A stretch of DNA of 64,000 bases, taken from assembly GCF_049801055.1 (NCBI RefSeq), contig NZ_JBNAGF010000005.1:186001-250000 (forward strand). The letters are read 5' to 3'. The DNA comes from JBNAGF01 sp049801055 (lineage in GTDB: Bacteria > Pseudomonadota > Alphaproteobacteria > Rhodobacterales > Rhodobacteraceae). The notes under the pieces are model-generated. The model did not search any database, was not told the origin of the DNA, and worked only from the letters and a program-made list of their open reading frames with translations. Shown one piece after another: positions 27,376 to 36,420 of the stretch. The translations under genes and the position numbers were made by a program. Numbering within the stretch: position 1 is the stretch's first letter; each line of letters begins with the position of its first letter.

Positions 27376-27413
27376 GTATCCCAACTAGATGCTACAGCAT
27401 CTAGTTGGGATAC
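27376..27413. promoter_or_regulatory. Perfect 38-bp palindrome, likely MarR operator
   Basis: GTATCCCAACTAGATGCT and its exact reverse complement flank a 2-base centre. It lies between the divergent yceI-like and marR genes, within reach of both promoters. MarR dimers bind shorter dyads of about 16-20 bp; the inner TAGATGCT-AC-AGCATCTA resembles such a site. The extra outer arms suggest two dimers or a very strong site. Confidence 0.7.
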
Positions 27414-27457
27414 TCTACACATCAACACCCGCAAGCCGAGCGGCTCGCCAATTCGTG

Positions 27458-27907
27458 ATGACCATGACGCCGACAAAACGCGAAACTGAGATCTGGATCC
27501 TACTGAATAGGGCGCACCGCCTCGCGCATCGCGAAATGGAGGCAGAGTTGCGCGACAAGGGGCTTCCGTCTTTGCGATGGTATGATGTGCTATGGGGGAT
27601 TGAGATATCCGGCGCGGAAGGGGTCCGCGCTTACGAACTGACAGATAAGCTGCTGTTCGAGCAGTCCAACCTGTCTCGGATCCTGAACCAGATGGTGGAG
27701 CGGGGCATGATCCGGGAAACGGTGCTTGAAAAGGACCGACGCGGCAAGACGCTGCAAATCACCAAAGAAGGTGCCGCAATGCGTGCCAAAATGTGGAAAG
27801 TCTATGGGGCCGCGATCAAGCGCAAAATGGAACCGTTGGCCGCTGCTGAAGATCTGCTGGCATTTCTGGAACAATTGCAGGAAGCAGGCGGCGGACCGAT
27901 GGGGTGA
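27458..27907 (+). CDS. MarR family transcriptional regulator
   Basis: A 149-residue MarR-type winged helix regulator. The DNA-binding region runs YELTDKLLFEQSNLSRILNQMVERGMI (shown in pieces: LTDKLLFEQSNLSR then ILNQMVERG) and the wing contains LEKDRRGKTLQITKEG. Start taken at 27458; no strong ribosome binding site is visible and an ATG two codons later is equally possible. It lies next to a perfect palindrome shared with the divergent yceI-like gene, so autoregulation and control of that gene are likely. Ligand unknown. Confidence 0.88.
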   Translation: MTMTPTKRETEIWILLNRAHRLAHREMEAELRDKGLPSLRWYDVLWGIEISGAEGVRAYELTDKLLFEQSNLSRILNQMVERGMIRETVLEKDRRGKTLQITKEGAAMRAKMWKVYGAAIKRKMEPLAAAEDLLAFLEQLQEAGGGPMG

Positions 27908-27924
27908 TCCGCCGCGCCAGTCGC

Positions 27925-28449
27925 TTAGCCGACGATCATTTGCTTTAGTTTCAGGGCTTCGTATTCCAGCTCTTGCAAGCGGAAATTCACCACGTCCCCG
28001 ATTGTGATCATGCCGCACAGATTGCCGTCTTTCAGAACAGGCATGTGGCGGAATCGTCCTTCGGTCATGGTTTTGAGAATGTCCATCAGCAGGTAGTCAG
28101 GAGCGCATGTCTGCACGTCGCTGGTCATCAGGTCCTCGACCGATTGCGGCAGTGTTTGGCCGGGTGTCTCGGCCATGCGCCGCACAATGTCGCGTTCCGA
28201 AAGGATACCCTGCAGAACCCCGTTCTGGTCGGTTACCACAACAGCGCCGATCCGCTTTTCTTTCAGAATTCCCACGACGTCGGCGATCGTGTCGTTAGGG
28301 CGCACCGCAAAGACCGCATCCCCCTTGCCTTCGAGCAACTTTTCTACCGTGCTCTGCGTGTGCGACAAATTCGACTCGACCGATTGGCTGTAAGTAGTCT
28401 TGCCGGCCTTGTCCCCACGCTTTGGGGCTTGGTATGAGCTTGGTGCCAT
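27925..28449 (-). CDS. CBS domain-containing protein
   Basis: A 174-residue protein with a tandem pair of CBS domains (about residues 37-95 and 105-165) that usually bind adenine nucleotides. The first has DTIADVVGILKEKRIGAVVV and ILSERDIVRRMAE, the second FRHMPVLKDGNLCGMITIGDV; each is a standard CBS repeat. The N-terminal 35 residues are polar and probably disordered. No catalytic domain is attached, so it may act as an energy-sensing regulator of a partner. It is convergent with marR and divergent from the small membrane gene upstream of apbE. Confidence 0.88.
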   Translation of the reverse strand: MAPSSYQAPKRGDKAGKTTYSQSVESNLSHTQSTVEKLLEGKGDAVFAVRPNDTIADVVGILKEKRIGAVVVTDQNGVLQGILSERDIVRRMAETPGQTLPQSVEDLMTSDVQTCAPDYLLMDILKTMTEGRFRHMPVLKDGNLCGMITIGDVVNFRLQELEYEALKLKQMIVG

Positions 28450-28573
28450 CCGCAGGTCTCCTCTTCTCCTTGCGATGATGCTATGACACTACCTTAACGT
28501 TGCGTGAGCGGCTTGCCAGAGTGCATTTTGTCCAACTCGGAAAAGATCCGGTAAATTAAAGGAAAACAGACCC

Positions 28574-28759
28574 TTGCAGGCACTCCATTTGACTCCTTTC
28601 AGCGGAGCTTTGATTTTTTTTGTGGTTGTCGTCTGTGGACATCGCTTTCGCCTTGCCTGGAAAGACAAACTGCCGGGCTGGCAACGGCGTGCTTGGTTCT
28701 TTGGTGTCCCTGCCGCGATTGGGCTGCTGGCCTTGGCATTTCTGCCGCTCAAGGTCTGA
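28574..28759 (+). CDS. Small membrane protein upstream of apbE
   Basis: A 61-residue protein with two strongly hydrophobic helices (about residues 10-21 and 43-58) separated by a basic loop containing RFRLAWKDKLPGWQRRAW. It starts with TTG at 28574, with AAAGGAAA about ten bases upstream. The codon pattern and the two-helix hairpin favour a real gene. It lies 69 bases before apbE and in line with apbE-nqrM, so a role in Nqr maturation is conceivable but unproven. Confidence 0.5.
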   Translation: MQALHLTPFSGALIFFVVVVCGHRFRLAWKDKLPGWQRRAWFFGVPAAIGLLALAFLPLKV

Positions 28760-28828
28760 TGCCACGTTTGACACGCAGTTGGGGTGCTGGCATATGCCTC
28801 GGCAACGGTTTCCCGGAGAAAAATACTA

Positions 28829-29854
28829 ATGAAACGCTGGTCCGCCCTGACCCTTCTATTGTTCCTTCCCGGCTGTCTTTTCGACTCGGAGCCCGAGGTC
28901 GTTCAACTGTCCGGCGAGACGATGGGCACGACTTATCATATCACTGCCATCGGCGAAGACCTTGACGAGGCCAGTCTGAGCGTTTCGGTCGAAGAAACCC
29001 TTGCGGCAGTTAACGCCAAAATGTCGAACTGGGATCCCAATTCCGAAGTTTCCGTTTTCTCCGCCTCCGAGAGCACCGAGCCGCAGCAGGTTTCGGCAGA
29101 ATTCGCGGCTGTGATTTCAGCGGCCAATGTTGTGCATGAGCAGAGCGGCGGGCTTTTTGACGTCACCCTTGGCCCTCTGATCGAACTATGGGGCTTTGGC
29201 CCGCGCAAGCCAGAGGATCCGGTGCCATCAGATGCCGATATCGAGGCAGCATTGGCAGGTGTCGGACAGGAGAAACTTCTGAATCTTGATGCGGATGCAG
29301 GGACTTTGGCTAAAGCTGAGGCCAGCGTCGGGATCAACCTGTCAGCCATCGCCAAGGGCTATGGCATCGATGCCGTGGCGAGCACGCTTCAGACTGCTGG
29401 GGTCGAAAACTACATGGTTGAGATCGGCGGCGATCTCGTGACCCGCGGCGAGAATGACAAGGGCGAAGCCTGGAGGATTGGTATCGAACGGCCGGACCCC
29501 GCTGCGCAGGGCGTTCAGCTTATCGTGCCAGTCAGCGACCGCGGTATGGCGACGTCCGGAGACTACAGGAATTTCTTTGAACAGGACGGGGTCCGGTATT
29601 CTCACATCATAGACCCTACGACCGGGCGACCGATTACGCATCGCACAACATCGGTTACGGTGCTTGCCGATGACGCAATGATGGCCGATGCATGGGCCAC
29701 GGCCATGCTGGCGCTTGGACAAAAACGCGGTCTGGAGATTGCCGAAGCCAACAAACTGGCGGTATTCTTCATCTCGCGTGCTGAAGGTGGCGATGATAAT
29801 GCTTATGTCATCATGCAAAGCAGTGCCTTCAAGGCTGAGCTGGACAAGAACTGA
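28829..29854 (+). CDS. apbE: FAD:protein FMN transferase ApbE
   Basis: ApbE, 341 residues, the flavin transferase that attaches FMN to threonines of NqrB and NqrC. It is a lipoprotein: the signal peptide ends in LFLPGC, giving a lipidated cysteine. Family blocks are GETMGTTYHITA near residue 32, LSAIAKGYGIDAVAS near 170, YMVEIGGDLVTRG near 195, and SHIIDPTTGRP near 265. Start at 28829 is preceded by CGGAGA. With nqrM it forms a maturation unit 2 kb downstream of the nqr operon. Confidence 0.95.
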   Translation: MKRWSALTLLLFLPGCLFDSEPEVVQLSGETMGTTYHITAIGEDLDEASLSVSVEETLAAVNAKMSNWDPNSEVSVFSASESTEPQQVSAEFAAVISAANVVHEQSGGLFDVTLGPLIELWGFGPRKPEDPVPSDADIEAALAGVGQEKLLNLDADAGTLAKAEASVGINLSAIAKGYGIDAVASTLQTAGVENYMVEIGGDLVTRGENDKGEAWRIGIERPDPAAQGVQLIVPVSDRGMATSGDYRNFFEQDGVRYSHIIDPTTGRPITHRTTSVTVLADDAMMADAWATAMLALGQKRGLEIAEANKLAVFFISRAEGGDDNAYVIMQSSAFKAELDKN

Positions 29855-29878
29855 AGCCGCAGAAACGGGAAAACTGAC

Positions 29879-30121
29879 ATGAGCACTTTTCTTCTCGCAT
29901 TCATCCTGCTGATTTTGGTCATGGGTGGCATGAGCCTCGGCGTCGTTCTCATGGGAAAGACGATCAAGGGCAGCTGTGGCGGTCTGAACGCGATTTCAGG
30001 CGCTGACAAATGTGTTGTGTGCAGCAAGGACGTCGATCCCGACAGCCCCCTGCGTGACAAACTGCAATGTAAGCGTGCCCGCAGGATGCTGGAGCAGATG
30101 GAAGCTGAGCGCCAAGGCTGA
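29879..30121 (+). CDS. nqrM: Nqr maturation protein NqrM
   Basis: NqrM (DUF539), 80 residues, needed for assembly of the sodium-pumping NADH:quinone reductase, probably by delivering iron to the NqrDE centre. One N-terminal membrane helix is followed by GSCGGLNAISGADKCVVC and LQCKRARRML, giving the four conserved cysteines of the family. It lies 24 bases after apbE in the same transcription unit. Confidence 0.95.
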   Translation: MSTFLLAFILLILVMGGMSLGVVLMGKTIKGSCGGLNAISGADKCVVCSKDVDPDSPLRDKLQCKRARRMLEQMEAERQG

Positions 30122-30175
30122 GTGTTCACGACGGTGGCCGGCAAAGGTTGCCCAGTCCACGATCCTTTCCTGTCA

Positions 30176-31648
30176 TCAATGTCGTGACTGCTGGGCCGGG
30201 TAGGCTCTGCTAGTTGTTTTTGCGTGCGCTGAAACTGCCGAGGGTTCTTCTGCGCGCCTATCCTTGCGTGTGTGTCGCGTGAAGGTGACGTGAACACCCC
30301 CCTGCGGAATGAGCGTCGCCGATGGGTAGGGCTGGACCGGTTTCTCGCCCTGCCACTCAATTGTTCCGCGTTGCAGGATCGTTGCCAGAGAAAGCGTGGT
30401 CTCGAGCAACGCGAGGCTGTTGCCAATACAGGTTCTGGGCCCACCACCGAATGGAAGAAACGCATAACGTGGGAGCCGCTGGGCGAGACCGTCGAGCCAC
30501 CGTTCGGGCCTGAACTCTTCGGGGTTGTCAAAGTGCCGTGCATCCCGGTGAAGCACCCATGGTGCGATCAGGATCTGTGTCCCTTTGGGACAGTGATAGC
30601 CATTGATTTCACAGTCTTCTATCGCTTCGCGGCCGAACATCCACCCCGCCGGATACAATCGCATCGATTCCAGGATGACGGCTTGGGTGAACGGAAGGTC
30701 GGGCATGTCTGCGCTGCCCGCATCCCGGCCTTCGAGCACCGCGTCAATTTCGGCGATGACCTTGCACTGGATCTTTGGGTGCTGGCCGAGAAGATAGAAG
30801 GCCCACGTCATGGTGAGCGCGGTGGTCTCATGGCCGGCAAGAAGAACGGTCACGGCTTCGTCGCGTATCTGCCTGTCCGGCATTTTCTGGCCGTTCTCAT
30901 CGACAGAGGCCATCAACGCAGACAGGTAATCTGTGCGACCTTCGGTTCCGTTTTTGTGGCGTTCCTGAATGAGGCGGTCCACGACGCCATCAATTTCGCC
31001 AATCGCCTTTAGATAACGCCGGTTCGAGGCCAGCGGCACCCAGTCAGGTATCAGCAACGGTCGCCGGAAACGGTAAGACATTTCCTCGAGAAGCAGGTTG
31101 AGGGCACGTTCCATGATCTCGACTTCGGATTCGGCATCGGCGTCAAAAACGGTGCCCATGACGATGCGAAGCATCAGGTTCATCATGTCAGGATGAATGT
31201 CGAACGTCTGTTGCTCTGGCCAGCGGTCGACGGCCTTTTGCGCAAGCGACACGATCAGGGAGTCATAGTCCTGAACTCGCTTGGGAGTGAAATGCGGCGC
31301 GGCGAGGCGGCGCTGGTGTTGCCAGAGCTTTCCATCACTCGACAGCAGCCCTTTGCCGAACACGGCGGTGATCTGCCTCCAGATCAGTGGCGCCTTTATG
31401 AACTTGCCGTGGTCCCGGACAAGGATTTGTTCAAGCGCGTCCATGTCGCTGACAAGCCAAGTGCGCCAGCCAGCAAGGTTCATATCGACGATATCTCCAT
31501 ATTTTCGTGTGACTTCAACAGGATACACCAACTGGTTTCCGGCGAATGCCAGCATGCTGCCCAGCAGGGGAAGACCGTCATCTGGCCTTGGTGGATATTT
31601 GTGACTCTGCGGATCGGGTTGCCTGACCCGGTCGTGTTTCTCAATCAT
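30176..31648 (-). CDS. Cytochrome P450
   Basis: Soluble bacterial cytochrome P450 of about 490 residues. All signatures are present: the I-helix AGHETTALTMTW, the K-helix ESMRLYP (ExxR), the FRPERW segment, and the heme loop FLPFGGGPRTCIG with the axial cysteine near residue 407. I chose the ATG at 31648; the frame extends 28 residues upstream without similarity. The N-terminus (PPRPDDGLPLLGSM) has no membrane anchor, and the tail after the heme domain is basic and variable. No ferredoxin or reductase gene is adjacent, so redox partners must come from elsewhere. Substrate unknown; fatty acid or aromatic oxidation are possible. Confidence 0.92.
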   Translation of the reverse strand: MIEKHDRVRQPDPQSHKYPPRPDDGLPLLGSMLAFAGNQLVYPVEVTRKYGDIVDMNLAGWRTWLVSDMDALEQILVRDHGKFIKAPLIWRQITAVFGKGLLSSDGKLWQHQRRLAAPHFTPKRVQDYDSLIVSLAQKAVDRWPEQQTFDIHPDMMNLMLRIVMGTVFDADAESEVEIMERALNLLLEEMSYRFRRPLLIPDWVPLASNRRYLKAIGEIDGVVDRLIQERHKNGTEGRTDYLSALMASVDENGQKMPDRQIRDEAVTVLLAGHETTALTMTWAFYLLGQHPKIQCKVIAEIDAVLEGRDAGSADMPDLPFTQAVILESMRLYPAGWMFGREAIEDCEINGYHCPKGTQILIAPWVLHRDARHFDNPEEFRPERWLDGLAQRLPRYAFLPFGGGPRTCIGNSLALLETTLSLATILQRGTIEWQGEKPVQPYPSATLIPQGGVHVTFTRHTRKDRRAEEPSAVSAHAKTTSRAYPAQQSRH

Positions 31649-31823
31649 GTCGCACGATCTCTTCGCGTTCCGGGACACTGCTCGACATTGAGTGTAAGGC
31701 CGAACTTGGAAATTTGATACCCGTTCTGACACGGGCGCGCCAAGGCAAGCCGCAGGCCATGAACATCGATCTGGCGCTCTAAGGTTTTCTTGCAGTCTAG
31801 CGGTCAGTGATCATGCTGGCGAT

Positions 31824-32561
31824 TTATCCGCTCTCCGTCCGGCAAGCGGTTGCTATGGCGTACAGCCTGTGCATGTTGTCATCGGTGATGCCAAGTTCAT
31901 CGAGATGGCGGACGAGCGTGTCGAGATAGTGGAAATTCGGTCCTAGCGCGCCTTCTGCGTTTGCAATCATCCGGGCGGCTACTTCTTCAGCGAGATCCGG
32001 CAGATACAGATGACTGTCCCGATCCATCACGAAGGTCAGTGCGTCGACCTCGCCCTGGGGCGTCTCGACGCTTTGGAAGATCGGGCAATAGGATCCCGAA
32101 AACATTTCCCGCCGCCACATGAAGCGCGTTTCTGCGTCCACCAGCGCTGCGGGGATGCGAAACACCACTCCGTCGCAATACCCGCCTTCATCGAGCGCGG
32201 CCATCAATCCAGGCTTTTCGTGGCTGCCGCGCCCACCGTTGAGGCGCATGCAGAAACTGCGGTGCCATCCGTTCAGCGAGCCGTAGCGGTATTCATCCAC
32301 TTGCACAGCTGGATCCCAGATCAGCGACCCGTAAGCGAATACCCAAAGATCCGAGAGCATTCTACCGGCAAGCACTTGTTGCCTGTTTTCCTCGCGGGCG
32401 TCGTGATCCATCCGCCAACCTGCCGGCCAGCCTTCTTCCTTTGCCTGCACGTCGAGTTCGTCAAATCTGTCTTGGCCAAACCGCAATTCGGATTCATCCG
32501 GCGGTGTGATCCGGCCGCGCAACGCAGGAGTATGTCTGAAGACGTTTGGTGCAAATGGCAT
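31824..32561 (-). CDS. ChaC-like gamma-glutamylcyclotransferase
   Basis: A ChaC family protein of about 245 residues that would release 5-oxoproline from glutathione or related gamma-glutamyl compounds. The substrate loop VFAYGSLIWDP near residue 73 and the RREMFSGSYCP block (with the candidate catalytic glutamate) near 150 are diagnostic, and HPxYLxTL-like FHYLDTLVRHLDELGI is near the C-terminus. ATG at 32561 is preferred since the sequence FRHTPALRGRI is typical of the N-terminus of this group; the open frame extends 38 residues further. No ribosome binding site decides the start. Confidence 0.85.
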   Translation of the reverse strand: MPFAPNVFRHTPALRGRITPPDESELRFGQDRFDELDVQAKEEGWPAGWRMDHDAREENRQQVLAGRMLSDLWVFAYGSLIWDPAVQVDEYRYGSLNGWHRSFCMRLNGGRGSHEKPGLMAALDEGGYCDGVVFRIPAALVDAETRFMWRREMFSGSYCPIFQSVETPQGEVDALTFVMDRDSHLYLPDLAEEVAARMIANAEGALGPNFHYLDTLVRHLDELGITDDNMHRLYAIATACRTESG

Positions 32562-32844
32562 AGCGCATTTAAGCCCGCTTGGTGCGCGAAAGGCGAGTCG
32601 AGAATTAACCCCCAGCGTTCGCGCGCTGAATACAGTTGCCGAAGCCTTTGAGCCTTCTTCGTTCGTTATCGACAATCCCCGTGACTGAAAACGAATAATG
32701 CTCGAAGACCGCTTGATTCAGTGCGCTATACGGCTTCGCATTTGGTTTCTGAACTTGGACAGAGGCAGCAGGGTGCTTTTTGCGAATGCGCGGCTGACAT
32801 GATGTAGGTCTGGATAGCAGCACCAACCCGTACAATCGGTCCGG

Positions 32845-33936
32845 CTATTCGGAGAACGCCAAAGTCCCCGGAAGAAAGACTTCTTCGGCGGTCAGCACGC
32901 GTGATGCCAGCCCTTGTTTGTGCGAATACTCAAATAGCGTCTCAAACGTCTTGCGGTTGGCCTCGAACCCGTAGGGATAAAAGTTGCGCCCCATAAGGTG
33001 GCGTGTGGCTTCAAGTTCCGCCCCGTACCATGGCAGCATGTCTGTTGCCCATGTCAGGCGATCCTTCTCACGGTACGCGGCCTGTTTGGCCTGTGAGTAG
33101 GCCTGGAACACCGCCTTTGGCAGCCATGGATTGGCTTCTGCTACTGCGCGATTGATCGAGAGCACGTGCATGATCGGGAAGATGCCCGTTCGTTCAAAGT
33201 AGTTCTGCTCGACACCTCTGACGTCCTCGAACAAGCGGACAACGCTGGGGTCACCTTCGAGGAATGCAGCCGGCGTTGCGGCATGAAACAAGGCATCAAC
33301 CTCACCCGTTAGCAATAGCTGACTTTCGTCTAGCCCGGGAGGGCCGCTCTCGATATCAAGCCCATCAGTCAGCACCATTTCCTGCGCGGAAATGGCCCCG
33401 GCTTCGCTGGCAGAGCTGTCCTTGTTTGCAATCACCCAAGTGACGTCGGTGGGTGCTAGACCATATTCGTCCTCAAGGATGCCCCTGATCCATGTCAAAG
33501 ACGTCGAGGAATAGCCCGGTGTACCAATTCGCCGTCCCTTGAGATCCTTGGGTGAATTTATCCCGGCCTCTGCGTGCACGAAGATACTCTTGTGCCTGAA
33601 TTGACGGAGCAATGGGACCGGCAGAAGAGCATAGTCGCGAAACCCTTCATTTGCAAAGGCCAGAATGTAGGGATGCAGGCCGACTTCGCTGATCGCCCTG
33701 GTTCCTGTCCCCGAAAACAGGGCAGAGTTCATCTGGCCTATGGTATCTTCAAAGAAAGTCGCTTCTACGCCTTCGATCTGAACCCGCCCGTCAAAAAGGG
33801 CCGCTGTGCGATCCAAAAGATAGCTGGACACTTCAAGCCTCAGAGGATCTGGCGACGCACTAAAGACACCGTTTGGAAGGACGGTTGAAACAGCCAGTCC
33901 GGCAGATCCGGATTTCAGGAAATCTCGGCGGTCCAT
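32845..33936 (-). CDS. TAT-exported substrate-binding-like protein (4,5-dihydroxyphthalate decarboxylase / NMT1-THI5 family)
   Basis: A 363-residue protein with a twin-arginine signal (MDRRDFLKSGSAGLAVS), so exported folded. The body resembles the type II periplasmic-binding fold found in ABC transporter binding proteins and in 4,5-dihydroxyphthalate decarboxylase: SPKDLKGRRIGTPGYSSTS near residue 127 is the ligand-loop block of that family. Start taken at 33936; an ATG four codons upstream is also possible. It is downstream of the sulfatase on the same strand, with a hairpin between them. Whether it binds a solute or decarboxylates an aromatic acid cannot be decided; no permease genes are adjacent. 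Confidence 0.75.
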   Translation of the reverse strand: MDRRDFLKSGSAGLAVSTVLPNGVFSASPDPLRLEVSSYLLDRTAALFDGRVQIEGVEATFFEDTIGQMNSALFSGTGTRAISEVGLHPYILAFANEGFRDYALLPVPLLRQFRHKSIFVHAEAGINSPKDLKGRRIGTPGYSSTSLTWIRGILEDEYGLAPTDVTWVIANKDSSASEAGAISAQEMVLTDGLDIESGPPGLDESQLLLTGEVDALFHAATPAAFLEGDPSVVRLFEDVRGVEQNYFERTGIFPIMHVLSINRAVAEANPWLPKAVFQAYSQAKQAAYREKDRLTWATDMLPWYGAELEATRHLMGRNFYPYGFEANRKTFETLFEYSHKQGLASRVLTAEEVFLPGTLAFSE

Positions 33937-33954
33937 GACACCCCCCAAAAGAAG

Positions 33955-33981
33955 TTCCCCGCCTTTGTTAAAGGCGGGGAA
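33955..33981 (-). terminator. Rho-independent terminator after the sulfatase gene
   Basis: A perfect 12-bp stem (TTCCCCGCCTTT with AAAGGCGGGGAA, loop of three) follows the sulfatase stop on the minus strand and runs into CTTCTTTT. It lies only about 19 bases before the binding-protein gene, so read-through could still link the two. Confidence 0.75.
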
Positions 33982-33987
33982 CAGAGT

Positions 33988-35712
33988 TTATTGGCCGATG
34001 CTCGGATCACCGTTGGGATCGAACGGGAGTTCATCCAGATGTTCGATGTATTCCAGCGGATCAAATGGCAGGTCCTTGAGCACAAGCTGCGGGTTCTGCT
34101 CACGCTTGAGCTGCTCGGAGGCATTGGCAATTCCGGTCCACGGGATTCCGTGCTTTTCCGGGCGATCCGGATACTTTTCCTTCCACAGGTTGTGACGCAA
34201 GACCATCCGGTTGAACGGGCGTTTCAAGTGGATGAGGTTTGTCAGCATGGGCTGCACCTCGCGCGGGTCTGACGGCAGGAAATAGAAGGCTGCCGGAATA
34301 CCGCTCGCTTCACCCACCGGGTCGGGCGAGATCATGTGGCGCTTGTAGTCGCCTTTCACAACGGCACCCAGAGTGGGGCCAGCATAGGTGAAGGTATAAT
34401 CACGACGTCCGGCCGTATCACCGTTCAACAGCAGCGCGGTCTGGTCGATGCCGTCGATCACGCGATCGGTCGGGATCTGGTCCATTGCGCCGCCAAGGCT
34501 GGCGAAGGTGGTGAACAGGTCGGTGATATGGATCATGTCACTCGGCATGGAGCCGGGTTCGATAACGCTGGGCCAGACAGCAAAGGCCGGCACGCGCACG
34601 CCACCTTCGAGGAAGTCACCTTTGCCACCGCGGAAGATGGTTTCGGCAAAGCCTGTGCCCGGGGGCGGGTTGTGCGACATCGGGCCGTTGTCAGCCATAG
34701 CCACGATCAGGGTGTTTTCAGCAATACCCAGCTCTTCGAGCTTGGCACGGATATCTGCTATCATCGGATCAATGGTGCATTGCAGGCCATTCTGAAGGAG
34801 CGCACGTGCCCGGGTGCATTTCGGGCGAATGGGCATGAAGTTCGCCATGATCGGCCAGTTCGCGACATAGAACGGTTTGCCCGCTTCGACATTGCGCTCC
34901 ATGAAGGAGAACATGCGTTCAAGCCCTTCGCCATCAATCGCTTCATAGGTTTCCGTGGAGTTGTCACCCCACTGCAGAGTTTCGCCGCCCGCCGTGCCTT
35001 CGGCCACCATTACCCAGTCTTTGGTAATGAACGTGTCATCCAGCTTGTAAGGATCTTCGATGAGCATGTCCTCGAACAAGCCGATCGAGGCATTGCCCTG
35101 TTCGGCTTCGCGGGTATTCAGCGACAGGATCTGATTGTAGCCGGTAAAGAGCGCCTCATCATACCCTTGGTTGTGGGGATAGCTCTCCTCGATATCGCCG
35201 AGGTGCCATTTGCCGTAGAATGCGGTGGCATAGCCCGCTGCTCCCAGAACTTCGCCAAGCGTGACCTCTTCGGCGGCAAGACCGTGGCTCTCCTGCAGCA
35301 TGCCGATGTTGTACATGCCGGCACGAACCGCAAGTCGCCCGGTGGCGGCTGCGGCACGGCTGGGAGTGCAGCCCACTTCGGTGTACATCCGGGTAAACAT
35401 CATGCCTTCTTCGGCCAGGGCATTGATGTTTGGTGTATCAAGCCCACGAACCGCCTGGATCCCCGGCATGCCAAGGTCGCCATAGGCGGTGTCGTCCCAC
35501 ATGATGTGGATCAGGTTGGGGGGCGTTCCGTGTTTTTCGCGCAGTTCCGCAAGTCTCGCCTGAAGGCCGGCATCTTCGGTTGCCCAAGCCTCGCCGTTCT
35601 GTGCCTGCAAAACGTAGAATTCGGCATCATGTACGATTTCCTCCGCTGTTGCAGTGGACAGGCCAATGCACAATGCGGGTAATGCCATCAGGATTGAAGA
35701 AAGCCGTTTCAA
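33988..35712 (-). CDS. Exported sulfatase (formylglycine-dependent)
   Basis: Type I sulfatase of 574 residues with a signal peptide (MKRLSSILMALPALC to ATA). The catalytic motif C-T-P-S-R lies at residues 115-119, where the cysteine is converted to formylglycine, followed by AAAATGRLAVRAGM. Metal residues are in MWDDTAYGDLG near 71 and MADNGPM. The best start is TTG at 35712, because AAGGAGAAAA lies just upstream and the signal peptide begins there; the frame is open for another 250 residues but encodes nothing recognisable. Substrate unknown. The divergent gene at 36421 is a BCCT transporter, so a choline-type sulfate ester is one possibility. Confidence 0.88.
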   Translation of the reverse strand: MKRLSSILMALPALCIGLSTATAEEIVHDAEFYVLQAQNGEAWATEDAGLQARLAELREKHGTPPNLIHIMWDDTAYGDLGMPGIQAVRGLDTPNINALAEEGMMFTRMYTEVGCTPSRAAAATGRLAVRAGMYNIGMLQESHGLAAEEVTLGEVLGAAGYATAFYGKWHLGDIEESYPHNQGYDEALFTGYNQILSLNTREAEQGNASIGLFEDMLIEDPYKLDDTFITKDWVMVAEGTAGGETLQWGDNSTETYEAIDGEGLERMFSFMERNVEAGKPFYVANWPIMANFMPIRPKCTRARALLQNGLQCTIDPMIADIRAKLEELGIAENTLIVAMADNGPMSHNPPPGTGFAETIFRGGKGDFLEGGVRVPAFAVWPSVIEPGSMPSDMIHITDLFTTFASLGGAMDQIPTDRVIDGIDQTALLLNGDTAGRRDYTFTYAGPTLGAVVKGDYKRHMISPDPVGEASGIPAAFYFLPSDPREVQPMLTNLIHLKRPFNRMVLRHNLWKEKYPDRPEKHGIPWTGIANASEQLKREQNPQLVLKDLPFDPLEYIEHLDELPFDPNGDPSIGQ

Positions 35713-36420
35713 TTTTTTCTCCTTGTAAAAAAGAACTTGGCCGGTTTGTCGCTGTCTGCGGAAGGTAGGACATTCGGAAACGGTAGGGCAACCAGTGACG
35801 TCGGGCAATGATGGCTGGCCAAATTGAGGAAACCTTTTTGCCAAACGGGCATTCAGATCAGTTTTCGCAGTTGGAATGTTCCTGAGTTTCCGCAACGGGT
35901 GCTCTCTGTGAAAGCTACGTGTTGTTTTCCAAAGTGCTTTCAGCGAGGTGCAATTGCCAGATGCCTTTTTGTCGAGCTCGAGGATGCCCCGGAAGGCCGT
36001 TCTGTTGGAGTTACAGTGTCGGCATCCGTTCAATTGGAGCCTGAGAAAACTGCACGCCAAATTGAGCAAGGCAGCAAAGCTCGTCCAAAACGCGGGTTTA
36101 GGGTCGCTAAAGTTCCGAAAGGAAAAATGAACAAGGAGCGCAGCGGAAGCGAGCCCGTTCCTGAACCGCGTTTTGCCATCGTTAGTCTGAAACGCGAACG
36201 AGACCGTGGCGACCAATGGCAGGGATTGATGCGACCCAGTGGAACGCCCCGTTGGCGGCCACGATGAGTTTGGGCATTGCTCGAATAAGGTGAAATCGGG
36301 TGGATCTAGGCAAAATGCGGCGAGGTGTCGCATTCGTCCTACCACTCGGCGGTAAGGGAGAAGCGCCGCAACCGCAGTGTTGCCATCGATTGTGGTTACA
36401 GGGAGCACGAGGAGAACAGA
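35713..36420. promoter_or_regulatory. Long divergent intergenic region, sulfatase / BCCT transporter
   Basis: About 700 bases between divergent genes. Open frames through it have no protein-like composition. GAGGAGA lies just before the BCCT start. Both promoters must be here; no clear operator was recognised. Confidence 0.4.

Noticed and set aside
34336..35682. 448-codon plus-strand frame opposite the sulfatase at 33988
   Set aside because: Antisense shadow; no ribosome binding site or domain.
35774..36267. Possible gene in the sulfatase/BCCT intergenic region
   Set aside because: Open frames are short, lack start signals and have unlikely composition.
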